Positions 7,938-13,534 of a stretch of DNA of 23,951 nt are shown in pieces (position 1 is the stretch's first letter; each line of letters starts with the position of its first letter). The stretch is from a virus, in the IMG/VR virus record IMGVR_UViG_3300026533_000018, positions 1-23,951 of that record; one strand, 5' to 3'. The position numbers and the translations under genes were made by a program. The notes beneath the pieces are model-generated. The model made no database searches and was not told the origin of the DNA. It saw only the letters and a list, made by a program, of their open reading frames with translations.

Positions 7938-7956
7938 TAAAAAAAGGATTACTTAT
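7929..7956 (+). promoter_or_regulatory. Translation-start hairpin and late-promoter-like octamer before gp15
   Basis: A perfect 9-bp stem pairs 7930-7938 (in the endonuclease stop region) with 7948-7956, which includes the first two bases of the gp15 start codon. The 9-nt loop holds the AAAAAAAGG part of the ribosome-binding site. The left arm overlaps TATAAGTA at 7929-7936, one base away from the late octamer. Transcripts beginning from this promoter would lose the left arm and be free for translation; read-through transcripts would fold unless ribosomes finish the endonuclease gene. Confidence 0.5.
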
Positions 7957-8704
7957 GGCTTATTACCACTCCTCTATAAAAAACTACACGATAGCTCTTC
8001 TAGACTTATTTAACGACATTCACATACTCAGACATTCAGAAGATGGTTCTGTAATAAAAGATATACAAGTCCCTATTAAATTCGGTAATAGGGACAAAGC
8101 TTTTATGATGCAAGAACACGATTTAGAGAACCTTAATTCAGGAAACATTAATTCACTTCCTAGGATGGTTCTTGCATTTGATGGAATGTCTAAAGCACCT
8201 CAAAGAGACACCAACAAACTAGCGAAGATGAATAAAAGATCCAAAGGTCCTGAATCTCTTATGTATGAGTTTCATTATAATGCTGTTGCTTATGATTTTA
8301 ATTTTACTGTTTTTGTTGCTACTAGGACATTCACCGATGCTACTATTATTATAGAACAAATAGCTCCTTTATTCAGACCAGATATAACACTAAAAATAAG
8401 AGAATTGGATATACAAGATAAACCAACCTCAGTTCCTGTTCAACTAGGTGATTTTAGTATTGAATTACCTGATGAAATGGCTGAAGACCAAATAAGAATA
8501 ATAGAAGTAGAGTTTCCTTTAGTTCTAAAAGGGAATTTATATTTACCTATTAAAGATGCTTCTATTATTAAAGAAATAGAATTAAATATAAAAAACATAG
8601 AACAAGAAACTTCATCTAAAGGTTTTGAGTACGAAGTAGAATATACTGATGCACAAATAACCAACGATGGAATAAAAAATATGTTACCTAAGGAGGAATT
8701 ATAA
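7955..8704 (+). CDS. 15: Tail completion and sheath stabiliser protein gp15
   Basis: A 249-residue protein matching T4 gp15 (272) across most of its length: YYHSSIKNYTIALLDLFNDI (T4 FYNSSFRRYATLMGDLFSNI), the VPIKFGNRDKAFMM segment (T4 VPITYASKEHFMM), SLPRMVLAFDGMSKAPQRDT (T4 ILPRINLHLVDFSYNAPFKT), and the MYEFHYNAVAYDF with IIIEQIAPLFRPDI region (T4 MIYELSIFTRYEDD, IVEQILPYFQPHF). gp15 caps the finished sheath and tube and joins the tail to the head. The gene directly precedes the small terminase gene, as in T4. The ribosome-binding site AAAAAAAGGA lies in a hairpin loop whose stem covers the start codon. Confidence 0.87.
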   Translation: MAYYHSSIKNYTIALLDLFNDIHILRHSEDGSVIKDIQVPIKFGNRDKAFMMQEHDLENLNSGNINSLPRMVLAFDGMSKAPQRDTNKLAKMNKRSKGPESLMYEFHYNAVAYDFNFTVFVATRTFTDATIIIEQIAPLFRPDITLKIRELDIQDKPTSVPVQLGDFSIELPDEMAEDQIRIIEVEFPLVLKGNLYLPIKDASIIKEIELNIKNIEQETSSKGFEYEVEYTDAQITNDGIKNMLPKEEL

Positions 8705-8705
8705 T

Positions 8706-9242
8706 ATGGAAGATGAAGTACTAAGAGATTCAAAGAAATTTTTATCTCTGTGTGAAGCATTTGATATTAATGCAGGAAATATGGAAGAAAATATGCAGAA
8801 TGAAAAAAAGAAAATAATAGATTCACTAACTACATCTGACCTGCAGAATGTAGATGTAGAAAATGTTAATACTAGCATAATTGAAACTGAAGATTTAATG
8901 AAGGATTTTTCATTCATAAGAAAGAATCTAAGAGCAAATATAGATTCTACTTCAATTCTCTTAGAGAAATTCGGTAATGATTTATCTGCTAGTCACGCCG
9001 AGGATGTTAGTGGGCAGATGTTGCTTGGTTATTCGGAGCTTATAAAATCATCCAATACTTCTATGAAACTTTTAATTGAAAGTTATAGTTCAGTATCTAA
9101 AACTCAAAATGAAATTAAAAAGCTCATACAAGAAAACAAAACCATAGAATCAGAACAATCTCAAATAGATAATTCAGTTACTAATGTTGTTAATTTTGTG
9201 GGAACTCCTTATGAGATGCTAGAGAGTCTTAAAAAGGGATAG
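8706..9242 (+). CDS. 16: Terminase small subunit gp16
   Basis: A 178-residue mostly helical protein. The region DFSFIRKNLRANIDSTSILL...SASHAEDVSG...SELIKSSNTSMKLLI (residues 67-124) parallels T4 gp16 DYGVVRRNMHFQQQML...ADSPRHMEVF...GQMTTTNREILKL, and the C-terminal VVNFVGTPYEMLESL matches T4 ATVFMGSPTELMDEI. gp16 forms a ring that recognises DNA and regulates the packaging motor gp17. AGGAGGA lies just upstream; the start is one base after the gp15 stop, conserving the T4 15-16 order. The gene 17 product is not found; instead the next gene converges with a 14-bp tail-to-tail overlap, so gene 17 has been moved elsewhere. Confidence 0.82.
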   Translation: MEDEVLRDSKKFLSLCEAFDINAGNMEENMQNEKKKIIDSLTTSDLQNVDVENVNTSIIETEDLMKDFSFIRKNLRANIDSTSILLEKFGNDLSASHAEDVSGQMLLGYSELIKSSNTSMKLLIESYSSVSKTQNEIKKLIQENKTIESEQSQIDNSVTNVVNFVGTPYEMLESLKKG

Positions 9243-9858
9243 ATTTAATTTTAGATAAAATATCATTTTGTCTTCGTACTTCTCTAATTGCTAGAGTATT
9301 ATAAACAGTACCTATTCTATCTTCGTAATCATTTATCCAGGTTTTCTTGAATAAATTGCTGTACTCATCTAGAATATCAGAATCAATAAAATCTAGCATT
9401 TTATTGGGTTCTTTTGCTCCATTTATCTTATGTAACCACTTCAACCCAAACTCAGAATTAGTTCCTTGATAAGAAGGTTCATCTCTATCAACAAAAGAAG
9501 CAAAATTATCTCCTTTAGTAAAGAACTTATCGTGTACTTCATTAATTATTTTAGGAACAACAATATCTAAATAATACTGTTTCTCTATTCCAATATTAGT
9601 ATTTCTTAGTTCTTGATATGTTGAATCTTCTTCAGGTATATTGGATTCCAGAGCTGTTTTTAGTGCTGAAGCATAATACATTCTACCGAACATAAACAAA
9701 TCATCACTTTCATTCATAAAGAATTTTATTTTGTGTTCAGCACAAACTGAATTTATGAACTGTTTAAATTCAGTGGTGAGATAATCTACTAATTCAGTAC
9801 CTTCTAGTGATTCCAATTCAAAATCACTATCCAAATCATAAAATTCAATCCCTCTCAT
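9229..9858 (-). CDS. Unknown phage protein, 209 residues
   Basis: I do not recognise this protein. It is acidic at the N-terminus (FYDLDSDFELESLEGTE), has no clear membrane segment or signal peptide, and contains scattered aromatic-rich motifs (FMFGRMYYASALKTAL, WLHKINGAKEPNKMLDF, KKTWINDYEDRIG). Its start overlaps the stop of the upstream PTH2-like gene as TAATG, so the two are very likely translated together. Its 3' end overlaps the terminase gene by 14 bp on the opposite strand, marking the border between the rightward late block and the leftward accessory block. Confidence 0.6.
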   Translation of the reverse strand: MRGIEFYDLDSDFELESLEGTELVDYLTTEFKQFINSVCAEHKIKFFMNESDDLFMFGRMYYASALKTALESNIPEEDSTYQELRNTNIGIEKQYYLDIVVPKIINEVHDKFFTKGDNFASFVDRDEPSYQGTNSEFGLKWLHKINGAKEPNKMLDFIDSDILDEYSNLFKKTWINDYEDRIGTVYNTLAIREVRRQNDILSKIKSIPF

Positions 9859-10346
9859 TACTGAGCTAATCTCTTACTATTAATTAAAATTATAATATCC
9901 AAGTCTTCTTGTGTGAACTTAAAATCTTTTATTCTGGTTAAAAACTCCAAATCATCTTCATCTAATTCATTTTGAGGTTCAATCATAAAATTGTTAATTT
10001 CTATTTTCTTAGTTCGTATCATTAGTGCTGTTGCATAAATTTCTTCAGGTAAAATAATACTACAAGAAGTCATTAATCCTTTAAGACTAAAATCATCTTC
10101 GGAGAATGAAGCACTAGGATATTTTTCTTGAGTTAAAATCACCTTAGTATCTTCTAGATGTTCTGACACACCAGCATCTAGAAGAATTACTGTTTTGTCT
10201 TCTTTAGACCATTGATTAAGTAGTGCATTTTCTGAACCGTATTCATTAAAAAGTTCAACTGTTGAGTGCAAACCTTGTATTCCTTTAGCCATTGTAGATA
10301 ACATAAAGTGACTAAAAATATAACATCTTGTTTCTTGTGTTTTCAT
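9858..10346 (-). CDS. PTH2-like protein (possible peptidyl-tRNA hydrolase fold)
   Basis: A 162-residue protein whose first two thirds follow the peptidyl-tRNA hydrolase II layout as I remember it: a first strand RCYIFSHFML, then STMAKGIQGLHSTVELFNEY in the place of the K-x-A-x-Q-x-x-H-A helix, LLNQWSKEDKTVILLDAG for the W...K-x-V-V-L strand, and SASFSEDDFSLKGLMTS in the place of the E/D-P-D...T-A segment. The catalytic-type lysine, glutamine and histidine positions appear kept, but small residues usual after the histidine differ. It could recycle peptidyl-tRNA, or be a phage protein that only keeps the fold. It overlaps both neighbours by TAATG junctions, forming a tight three-gene unit. Confidence 0.4.
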   Translation of the reverse strand: MKTQETRCYIFSHFMLSTMAKGIQGLHSTVELFNEYGSENALLNQWSKEDKTVILLDAGVSEHLEDTKVILTQEKYPSASFSEDDFSLKGLMTSCSIILPEEIYATALMIRTKKIEINNFMIEPQNELDEDDLEFLTRIKDFKFTQEDLDIIILINSKRLAQ

Positions 10347-10693
10347 TATTTTCCTTTAATTCGTTTAATTAATTCTGATAAAAATAAAAGTCTGTGGTAG
10401 CAATACCATCTATCACTCATATAATCTAGCTCTGATTTAATACTTTCTTCTGTGAATTCACTTTCTGAAAAACTAACTTCATATTTAGAAACACTAGATA
10501 ATAAATGATTAATATGTTTTTCATTCTTTAGTAACATTTCATAGAACTTACTTAAATCTTCACTTCTTTTGTCAAACATAGTGTATATTCTATATCTTGA
10601 ATAATTAAGTTCTGGTGTTTCAAAACCGTAATTATTAGTATTAAAATATTTTTGAACTATTTTATTTCTATTATGTTTTACTGTTTTTTTCAT
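10346..10693 (-). CDS. Unknown small protein, 115 residues
   Basis: No family recognised. The protein starts with a basic stretch (MKKTVKHNRNKIVQKYF) and is rich in tyrosine, with a helical C-terminal half ending LSELIKRIKGK. It is the first gene of a three-gene unit joined by TAATG overlaps. AAGGA lies shortly upstream, next to the near arm of a 21-bp inverted repeat. A T-A-T-A-A-T hexamer on the minus strand about 55 nt upstream, inside the repeat's loop, could be its promoter. Basic charge might mean nucleic-acid binding, but this is a guess. Confidence 0.55.
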   Translation of the reverse strand: MKKTVKHNRNKIVQKYFNTNNYGFETPELNYSRYRIYTMFDKRSEDLSKFYEMLLKNEKHINHLLSSVSKYEVSFSESEFTEESIKSELDYMSDRWYCYHRLLFLSELIKRIKGK

Positions 10694-10704
10694 TTATAAA
10701 ATCC

Positions 10705-10800
10705 TTATTTTTTAATTAAGAAGACCAGACGATAAAAGTGAATTATAATATTTTAAGGTAGAAGTAACTCCTATCTTATGTCTTCTTAATTAAAAAATAA
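10705..10800. repeat. 21-bp perfect inverted repeat with 54-nt loop
   Basis: Bases 10705-10725 and 10780-10800 are perfect reverse complements. The loop has a second hairpin possibility (TAAGGTAG with CTATCTTA, one G-U pair) and, on the minus strand, a TATAAT. The element fills the gap between a terminator-like hairpin at 10804-10827 and the gene starting at 10693. A transcript from an internal promoter would carry only one arm, whereas read-through RNA would fold both. Confidence 0.6.
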
Positions 10801-10803
10801 ATT

Positions 10804-10827
10804 ATAACATTCTAAAAAGAATGTTAT
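10804..10827 (-). terminator. Probable intrinsic terminator after the 93-residue CTS protein
   Basis: A perfect 10-bp stem (10804-10813 with 10818-10827) with an AAAA loop lies 9 nt past the stop of the minus-strand gene at 10837. On the minus strand it is followed by AATTTATTTTTT, giving the expected uridine-rich tail. Confidence 0.55.
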
Positions 10828-10836
10828 TTAATCTCC

Positions 10837-11118
10837 TTAAGAAAAGATTATTCCGTGATTTAAGTAAAGTTTTTCACCTTCACTTGATATTTTTTCAGTT
10901 TTTATATTAAATTTGTATTTAGAATTTTTAAGAGAAGATTTTATTTTATTATAAATTTCATCTTCATTATCTGTTTTTGACATTATACTAGAGAAACGAA
11001 TTACTCCATCATATTTACCAAAAGTAACTTTAACTGGTAATGTTAATTTATTAAGTTTTGCTATTATATCCTCATCTGAATCTAAAGATTCAGTAATATA
11101 ATCTTTAAAATTTTTCAT
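10837..11118 (-). CDS. Putative capsid-targeted internal protein, 93 residues
   Basis: The protein begins MKNFKDYITE, which fits the T4 capsid-targeting sequence MKTYQEFIAE residue for residue in pattern (M-K-x-aromatic-x-acidic-aromatic-I-x-E). In T4 this peptide sends internal proteins IPI-IPIII into the prohead and the gp21 protease cuts after the glutamate at position 10. The rest (83 residues) has a small alpha-beta look: LPVKVTFGKYDGVIRFSS, a charged helix, then EKLYLNHGIIFS. It resembles the 103-residue protein at 11737-12048 in the order of these segments. AAGGAAAATAA precedes the start, which is 16 nt after the tRNA-Glu gene, so co-transcription with tRNAs is likely. Function inside the host is unknown. 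Confidence 0.6.
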   Translation of the reverse strand: MKNFKDYITESLDSDEDIIAKLNKLTLPVKVTFGKYDGVIRFSSIMSKTDNEDEIYNKIKSSLKNSKYKFNIKTEKISSEGEKLYLNHGIIFS

Positions 11119-11134
11119 TTATTTTCCTTTTTTT

Positions 11135-11209
11135 TGGTATCCCTAAGGAGATTTGAACTCCTATGGACGGAATGAAAATCCGTAATCCTAACCATTAGAT
11201 GATAGGGAT
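11135..11209 (-). tRNA. tRNA-Glu (UUC), copy 1
   Basis: On the minus strand a full cloverleaf can be drawn: acceptor ATCCCTA/TAGGGAT, D arm with GG, anticodon stem ACGGA/TCCGT with loop TTTTCAT giving anticodon UUC, T arm AGGAG-TTCAAAT-CTCCT, discriminator A and an encoded CCA. It reads GAA/GAG. It differs from copy 2 by a single base in the T loop. Confidence 0.92.
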
Positions 11210-11269
11210 ACATTTTTATTAAGTGTAATTTCCTAGTTTCACTATTTCTAGTTACTCAACACCACGAAA

Positions 11270-11303
11270 AGATAAACTAACTAATTGTTCTACCATCGCA
11301 TTA
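11270..11303 (-). pseudogene. Truncated tRNA-Asp copy (5' half only)
   Basis: This 34-base stretch is identical to the 5' part of the tRNA-Asp gene (11652-11728) and its upstream flank: acceptor 5' strand GCGATGG, D arm and the start of the anticodon stem. Beyond it the sequence diverges; no anticodon loop, T arm or 3' acceptor strand can be found in 11210-11269. It looks like a remnant of duplication or recombination. Confidence 0.7.
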
Positions 11304-11313
11304 TTATTTATTT

Positions 11314-11387
11314 TGGTAGGTTAAGAAGGATTCAAACCTTCGACTAATCTGTTATGATTTCAAAAAAGCCCATCGCATTATTAACCT
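11314..11387 (-). pseudogene. Scrambled tRNA-like sequence
   Basis: Acceptor AGGTTAA/TTAACCT, T arm GAAGG-TTTGAAT-CCTTC, discriminator A and CCA are intact, so the 3' half is a good tRNA. The D and anticodon region (37 bases) does not fold: the only helix is AATC/GATT around a six-base loop ATAACA. It contains AATAATGCGATGG, the tRNA-Asp 5' end with its upstream flank, suggesting an insertion by recombination. C56 is replaced by T. No identity can be assigned; it may be dead or a minimal substrate for RNA processing. Confidence 0.6.
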
Positions 11388-11391
11388 ATAT

Positions 11392-11466
11392 TGGTATCCC
11401 TAAGGAGATTCGAACTCCTATGGACGGAATGAAAATCCGTAATCCTAACCATTAGATGATAGGGAT
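11392..11466 (-). tRNA. tRNA-Glu (UUC), copy 2
   Basis: Same cloverleaf as copy 1: anticodon loop TTTTCAT (UUC), encoded CCA, T loop TTCGAAT instead of TTCAAAT. The pair brackets the truncated tRNA-Asp and the scrambled tRNA-like sequence, so the segment 11135-11466 is probably a duplication product. Confidence 0.92.
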
Positions 11467-11478
11467 GTATTCTTATTA

Positions 11479-11554
11479 TGGCTCCGGATGTTGGGCTCGA
11501 ACCAACGACTTAGTGATTAACAGTCACTCACTCTACCAACTGAGTTAATCCGGA
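11479..11554 (-). tRNA. tRNA-Asn (GUU)
   Basis: Canonical cloverleaf on the minus strand: acceptor TCCGGAT/ATCCGGA, D arm ACTC-AGTTGGTA-GAGT, anticodon stem AGTGA/TCACT with loop CTGTTAA (anticodon GUU), variable AAGTC, T arm GTTGG-TTCGAGC-CCAAC, discriminator G and encoded CCA. Confidence 0.94.
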
Positions 11555-11561
11555 ATATAAA

Positions 11562-11648
11562 TGGTGGAAACAGAAGGATTTGAACCTTCGAGAGTTTGAC
11601 CTCGCTCCCTTAGCAGAGGAGTGCAATACCAGACTATGCGATGTTTCC
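11562..11648 (-). tRNA. tRNA-Ser (GCU)
   Basis: Class II tRNA with a long variable arm (CGAGGTCAAACTCTC). Acceptor GGAAACA/TGTTTCC, anticodon stem CTCCT/GGGAG with loop CTGCTAA giving anticodon GCU, T arm GAAGG-TTCAAAT-CCTTC, discriminator A and encoded CCA. It reads AGC/AGT serine codons. Confidence 0.93.
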
Positions 11649-11651
11649 TAG

Positions 11652-11728
11652 TGGCGCGATGAATGGAATTTGCATCCACAACCTTCTCCTTGACAGGGAG
11701 ATAAACTAACTAATTGTTCTACCATCGC
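11652..11728 (-). tRNA. tRNA-Asp (GUC) with altered elbow
   Basis: Acceptor GCGATGG/TCATCGC, anticodon stem TCTCC/GGAGA with loop CTGTCAA (GUC), discriminator G and encoded CCA. The T loop is TGCAAAT (U55 replaced by G) and the D loop AATTAGTTA has A where G18 is expected, so the usual G18-U55 contact is changed on both sides. A15 faces T48, consistent with an A-U Levitt pair. Confidence 0.88.
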
Positions 11729-11736
11729 ATTACTAT

Positions 11737-12048
11737 TTATTTGGGGCTTATTACACCTCTTGTAACATAAACAGTTGATTCTTCATCATCATCGTCTAGA
11801 TAATCTGAAAGTATTTCAGTACTAACAACTAATTCAAAAGAGTTCAAACCTTCTATTTTTAATATTTGTTTTTTTATCTCTGAAGTACAATCTTCAACTG
11901 ATTCAGTTGATTTAAAACTTATACTGTCACCCTTCGAAGTAAAATGAACTAAAGTAGGATATTTTTGTCCTTTAAGTGCTTTAAAAACCTTAAGCAACTC
12001 ATCTTTTCCTTTGCTTTTTTCGTTTACGTATTCTTTAAATGTTTTCAT
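11737..12048 (-). CDS. Putative capsid-targeted internal protein, 103 residues
   Basis: The N-terminus MKTFKEYVNE is the closest match in the window to the T4 capsid-targeting sequence MKTYQEFIAE, again with glutamate at position 10 preceded by V-N (prohead protease prefers I/L-x-E). The remaining 93 residues run: charged helix KGKDELLKVFKALKG, strands TLVHFTSKGDSISFKSTES, helix TSEIKKQILKIEG, strand SFELVVSTE, an acidic run DDDDEE and a final TVYVTRGVISPK. The strand-helix order and the terminal hydrophobic-G-V/I-I segment resemble the 93-residue neighbour, so the two may be paralogues. AAAAAAGGAG lies upstream. It sits between tRNA-Thr and tRNA-Asp genes, 9 nt from the latter. No enzymatic motif seen. 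Confidence 0.62.
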   Translation of the reverse strand: MKTFKEYVNEKSKGKDELLKVFKALKGQKYPTLVHFTSKGDSISFKSTESVEDCTSEIKKQILKIEGLNSFELVVSTEILSDYLDDDDEESTVYVTRGVISPK

Positions 12049-12070
12049 TTAATATCTCCTTTTTTTATTA

Positions 12071-12146
12071 TGGTGCTGGATATCAGAATCTAACTGATGA
12101 CCTCTTCACTACCAATGAAGTGCTCTAACAACTGAGCTAATCCAGC
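12071..12146 (-). tRNA. tRNA-Thr (GGU) with swapped elbow pair
   Basis: Acceptor GCTGGAT/ATCCAGC, D arm GCTC-AGTTGTTA-GAGC, anticodon stem CTTCA/TGAAG with loop TTGGTAG (anticodon GGU), variable AGGTC, T arm ATCAG-TTAGATT-CTGAT, discriminator A and encoded CCA. G19 is replaced by T and C56 by A, which swaps the conserved G19-C56 tertiary pair for U19-A56. It lies 22 nt upstream of the 103-residue CTS gene. Confidence 0.91.
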
Positions 12147-12189
12147 TTTTATTGCTTTTTGTTGTTAATATTATACGAAGTTAATGCTT

Positions 12190-12224
12190 AAACATACATT
12201 AAAAAGAGAGATTAATGTATGTTT
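12190..12224. terminator. 13-bp hairpin after the 345-residue CTS gene
   Basis: A perfect 13-bp stem (12190-12202 with 12212-12224) and a 9-nt loop lie 6 nt beyond the minus-strand stop at 12231. There is no T-run on the minus strand after it, so it may be a weak terminator, an RNase stop or a processing site separating the mRNA from the tRNA-Thr downstream. Confidence 0.45.
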
Positions 12225-12230
12225 CTTATT

Positions 12231-13268
12231 TTATTTGTACTGAGTATATTTCATTATATAAGTTAATATTTTCTCTAACTCTTTTTCAGAATCAATTCTT
12301 GTCCAAGTTTCAATTAAATCATCTATATCTGGGTTTGTAAAACCTTCGTAACCTAAGTGATGTTTATGGTCACTATGTATAGGGTCAAAACTAACCCAAA
12401 CTCGATATTCTTTTGATTTTTTGAAATATGTAATATTAGGTTGAAAACTAGAACCTTTGTCTGGATATCCTACTATCCACAATCTCATTTTTTCTTCATC
12501 ATCAATATCTACTTTCCAAGTACCAGTTTTAATTCCATTAACTTTTAAAGAAACTCTATTGATTATTTTTAGCATTTTAGCCTTAAATTCATCTTTAGCC
12601 ATTTCTCTATCATCAGCATCTTTGTACATAGTGTATTTAATACCTGCTCTAACACCAGCGGCGAATTGCTCTAATGTTTTAAAATTTTGAGAATCATCTC
12701 TAAATTTAACATTAGGATTTTTAAATGTTTCAATACCAGCATCTCTAGGGTCAAAATACCAATCAAGATAATATTCTTTGTGACCAAAATCATACCCCAT
12801 AGTAGGTCCAAAATCACAACTATCAGGAGTGTCACCCGTATCAATAATAACTTGATGTATATTTGATTCTACTATACCCCAAGGATGTTTTTTACCAGTT
12901 AATTTTTTAAGCTCTCTTTCTACTATTTCAATCATTCTATTACCTATAGCTTCACCTTGGTCAATATAACTATTTACTTCTGAACCTGTGAATTCTAGAA
13001 CTACTTTTTTTCTATAAATTAATTCAAATCTTTTTCCGCCCATACCTTCATAAGCGTGTAATTTATATTTTGGTTTTAATGTTTTAATTTTATCAACTAT
13101 GAGTTTACCTATATTCTCTTCATCAATACCCCAATCAGCATCAATTGATTTAAATTTAGCTTCATTATTTTTGAAAGTTACTTCCCAAGTTGAAAATTCT
13201 AATTCCATATCCGAATCATCTGGGTCTGAAATTCTTGCTTCGTTTATATATTCCTTGAATGTTGTCAT
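12231..13268 (-). CDS. Putative capsid-targeted internal protein, 345 residues
   Basis: It begins MTTFKEYINE, with the same ten-residue pattern as the other candidate capsid-targeted proteins and the T4 internal proteins; cleavage after E10 would leave a 335-residue acidic protein starting ARISDPDD. No known domain recognised. It seems internally duplicated: FDP (172-174), FKNP (182-185) and KYTMYK (211-216) recur as FDP (294-296), FTNP (310-313) and KYTQYK (340-345), with an alternating strand pattern and many tryptophans and tyrosines (STWEVTF, YYLDWYF, MRLWIVGYP, YRVWVSF). It has no signal peptide or membrane segment. AAAAAGGAG precedes the start. T4 comparisons suggest delivery into the host with DNA, with an effect on host defence or DNA handling unknown. 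Confidence 0.6.
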   Translation of the reverse strand: MTTFKEYINEARISDPDDSDMELEFSTWEVTFKNNEAKFKSIDADWGIDEENIGKLIVDKIKTLKPKYKLHAYEGMGGKRFELIYRKKVVLEFTGSEVNSYIDQGEAIGNRMIEIVERELKKLTGKKHPWGIVESNIHQVIIDTGDTPDSCDFGPTMGYDFGHKEYYLDWYFDPRDAGIETFKNPNVKFRDDSQNFKTLEQFAAGVRAGIKYTMYKDADDREMAKDEFKAKMLKIINRVSLKVNGIKTGTWKVDIDDEEKMRLWIVGYPDKGSSFQPNITYFKKSKEYRVWVSFDPIHSDHKHHLGYEGFTNPDIDDLIETWTRIDSEKELEKILTYIMKYTQYK

Positions 13269-13291
13269 TTATTACTCCTTTTTATTTTTAT

Positions 13292-13534
13292 TTATTGATT
13301 AATGTAATCTGGCTCTGCTGTTTTTACTTCTTCAAAATTAGAATTTTTAGAATCTATTTTCTCAAGAAGTGAATTTTTAGCTACTCCAGCAATGTTGGTT
13401 AAAACAGATAATCGTAGAATTTCATTATCCACTATCCTAATTTCATTTAGTGATTTTTGTGATTCTTCATCAAGTGAATCCAAGTAATAACTAACACCGT
13501 TTATACTAATTTCCTGTCTTTTGACTGTTTCCAT
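13292..13534 (-). CDS. Small DUF6447-like protein
   Basis: The frame is open from 13588, but the start at 13534 is preferred: METVKRQEISINGVSYYL follows AAAAAAAGGA by five bases, whereas the upstream ATG has no such site. The 80-residue product has the shape of a common small phage family (DUF6447-like): a short strand pair ISINGVSYYLDSL, then a helix SQKSLNEIRIVDNEILRLSV, a gap and a second helix. The family has no known function. The start lies inside the end of the upstream gene (overlap 13506-13534), so expression is probably coupled. Confidence 0.5.
   Translation of the reverse strand: METVKRQEISINGVSYYLDSLDEESQKSLNEIRIVDNEILRLSVLTNIAGVAKNSLLEKIDSKNSNFEEVKTAEPDYINQ

Noticed and set aside
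10691-10698. TATAAATG resembling a late promoter on the minus strand
   Set aside because: It overlaps the start codon of the gene at 10693 and the last base differs, so it is likely to be a chance result of AT-rich leader plus ATG.
11210-11313. Group I intron or split tRNA-Asp
   Set aside because: The truncated tRNA-Asp 5' half has no 3' half downstream and no intron core motifs; a complete tRNA-Asp lies at 11652-11728.
11314-11387. Functional tRNA with AAC, CAU or GAA anticodon
   Set aside because: Each possible anticodon fails to give a 5-bp stem with a 7-base loop, and no D arm can be drawn.
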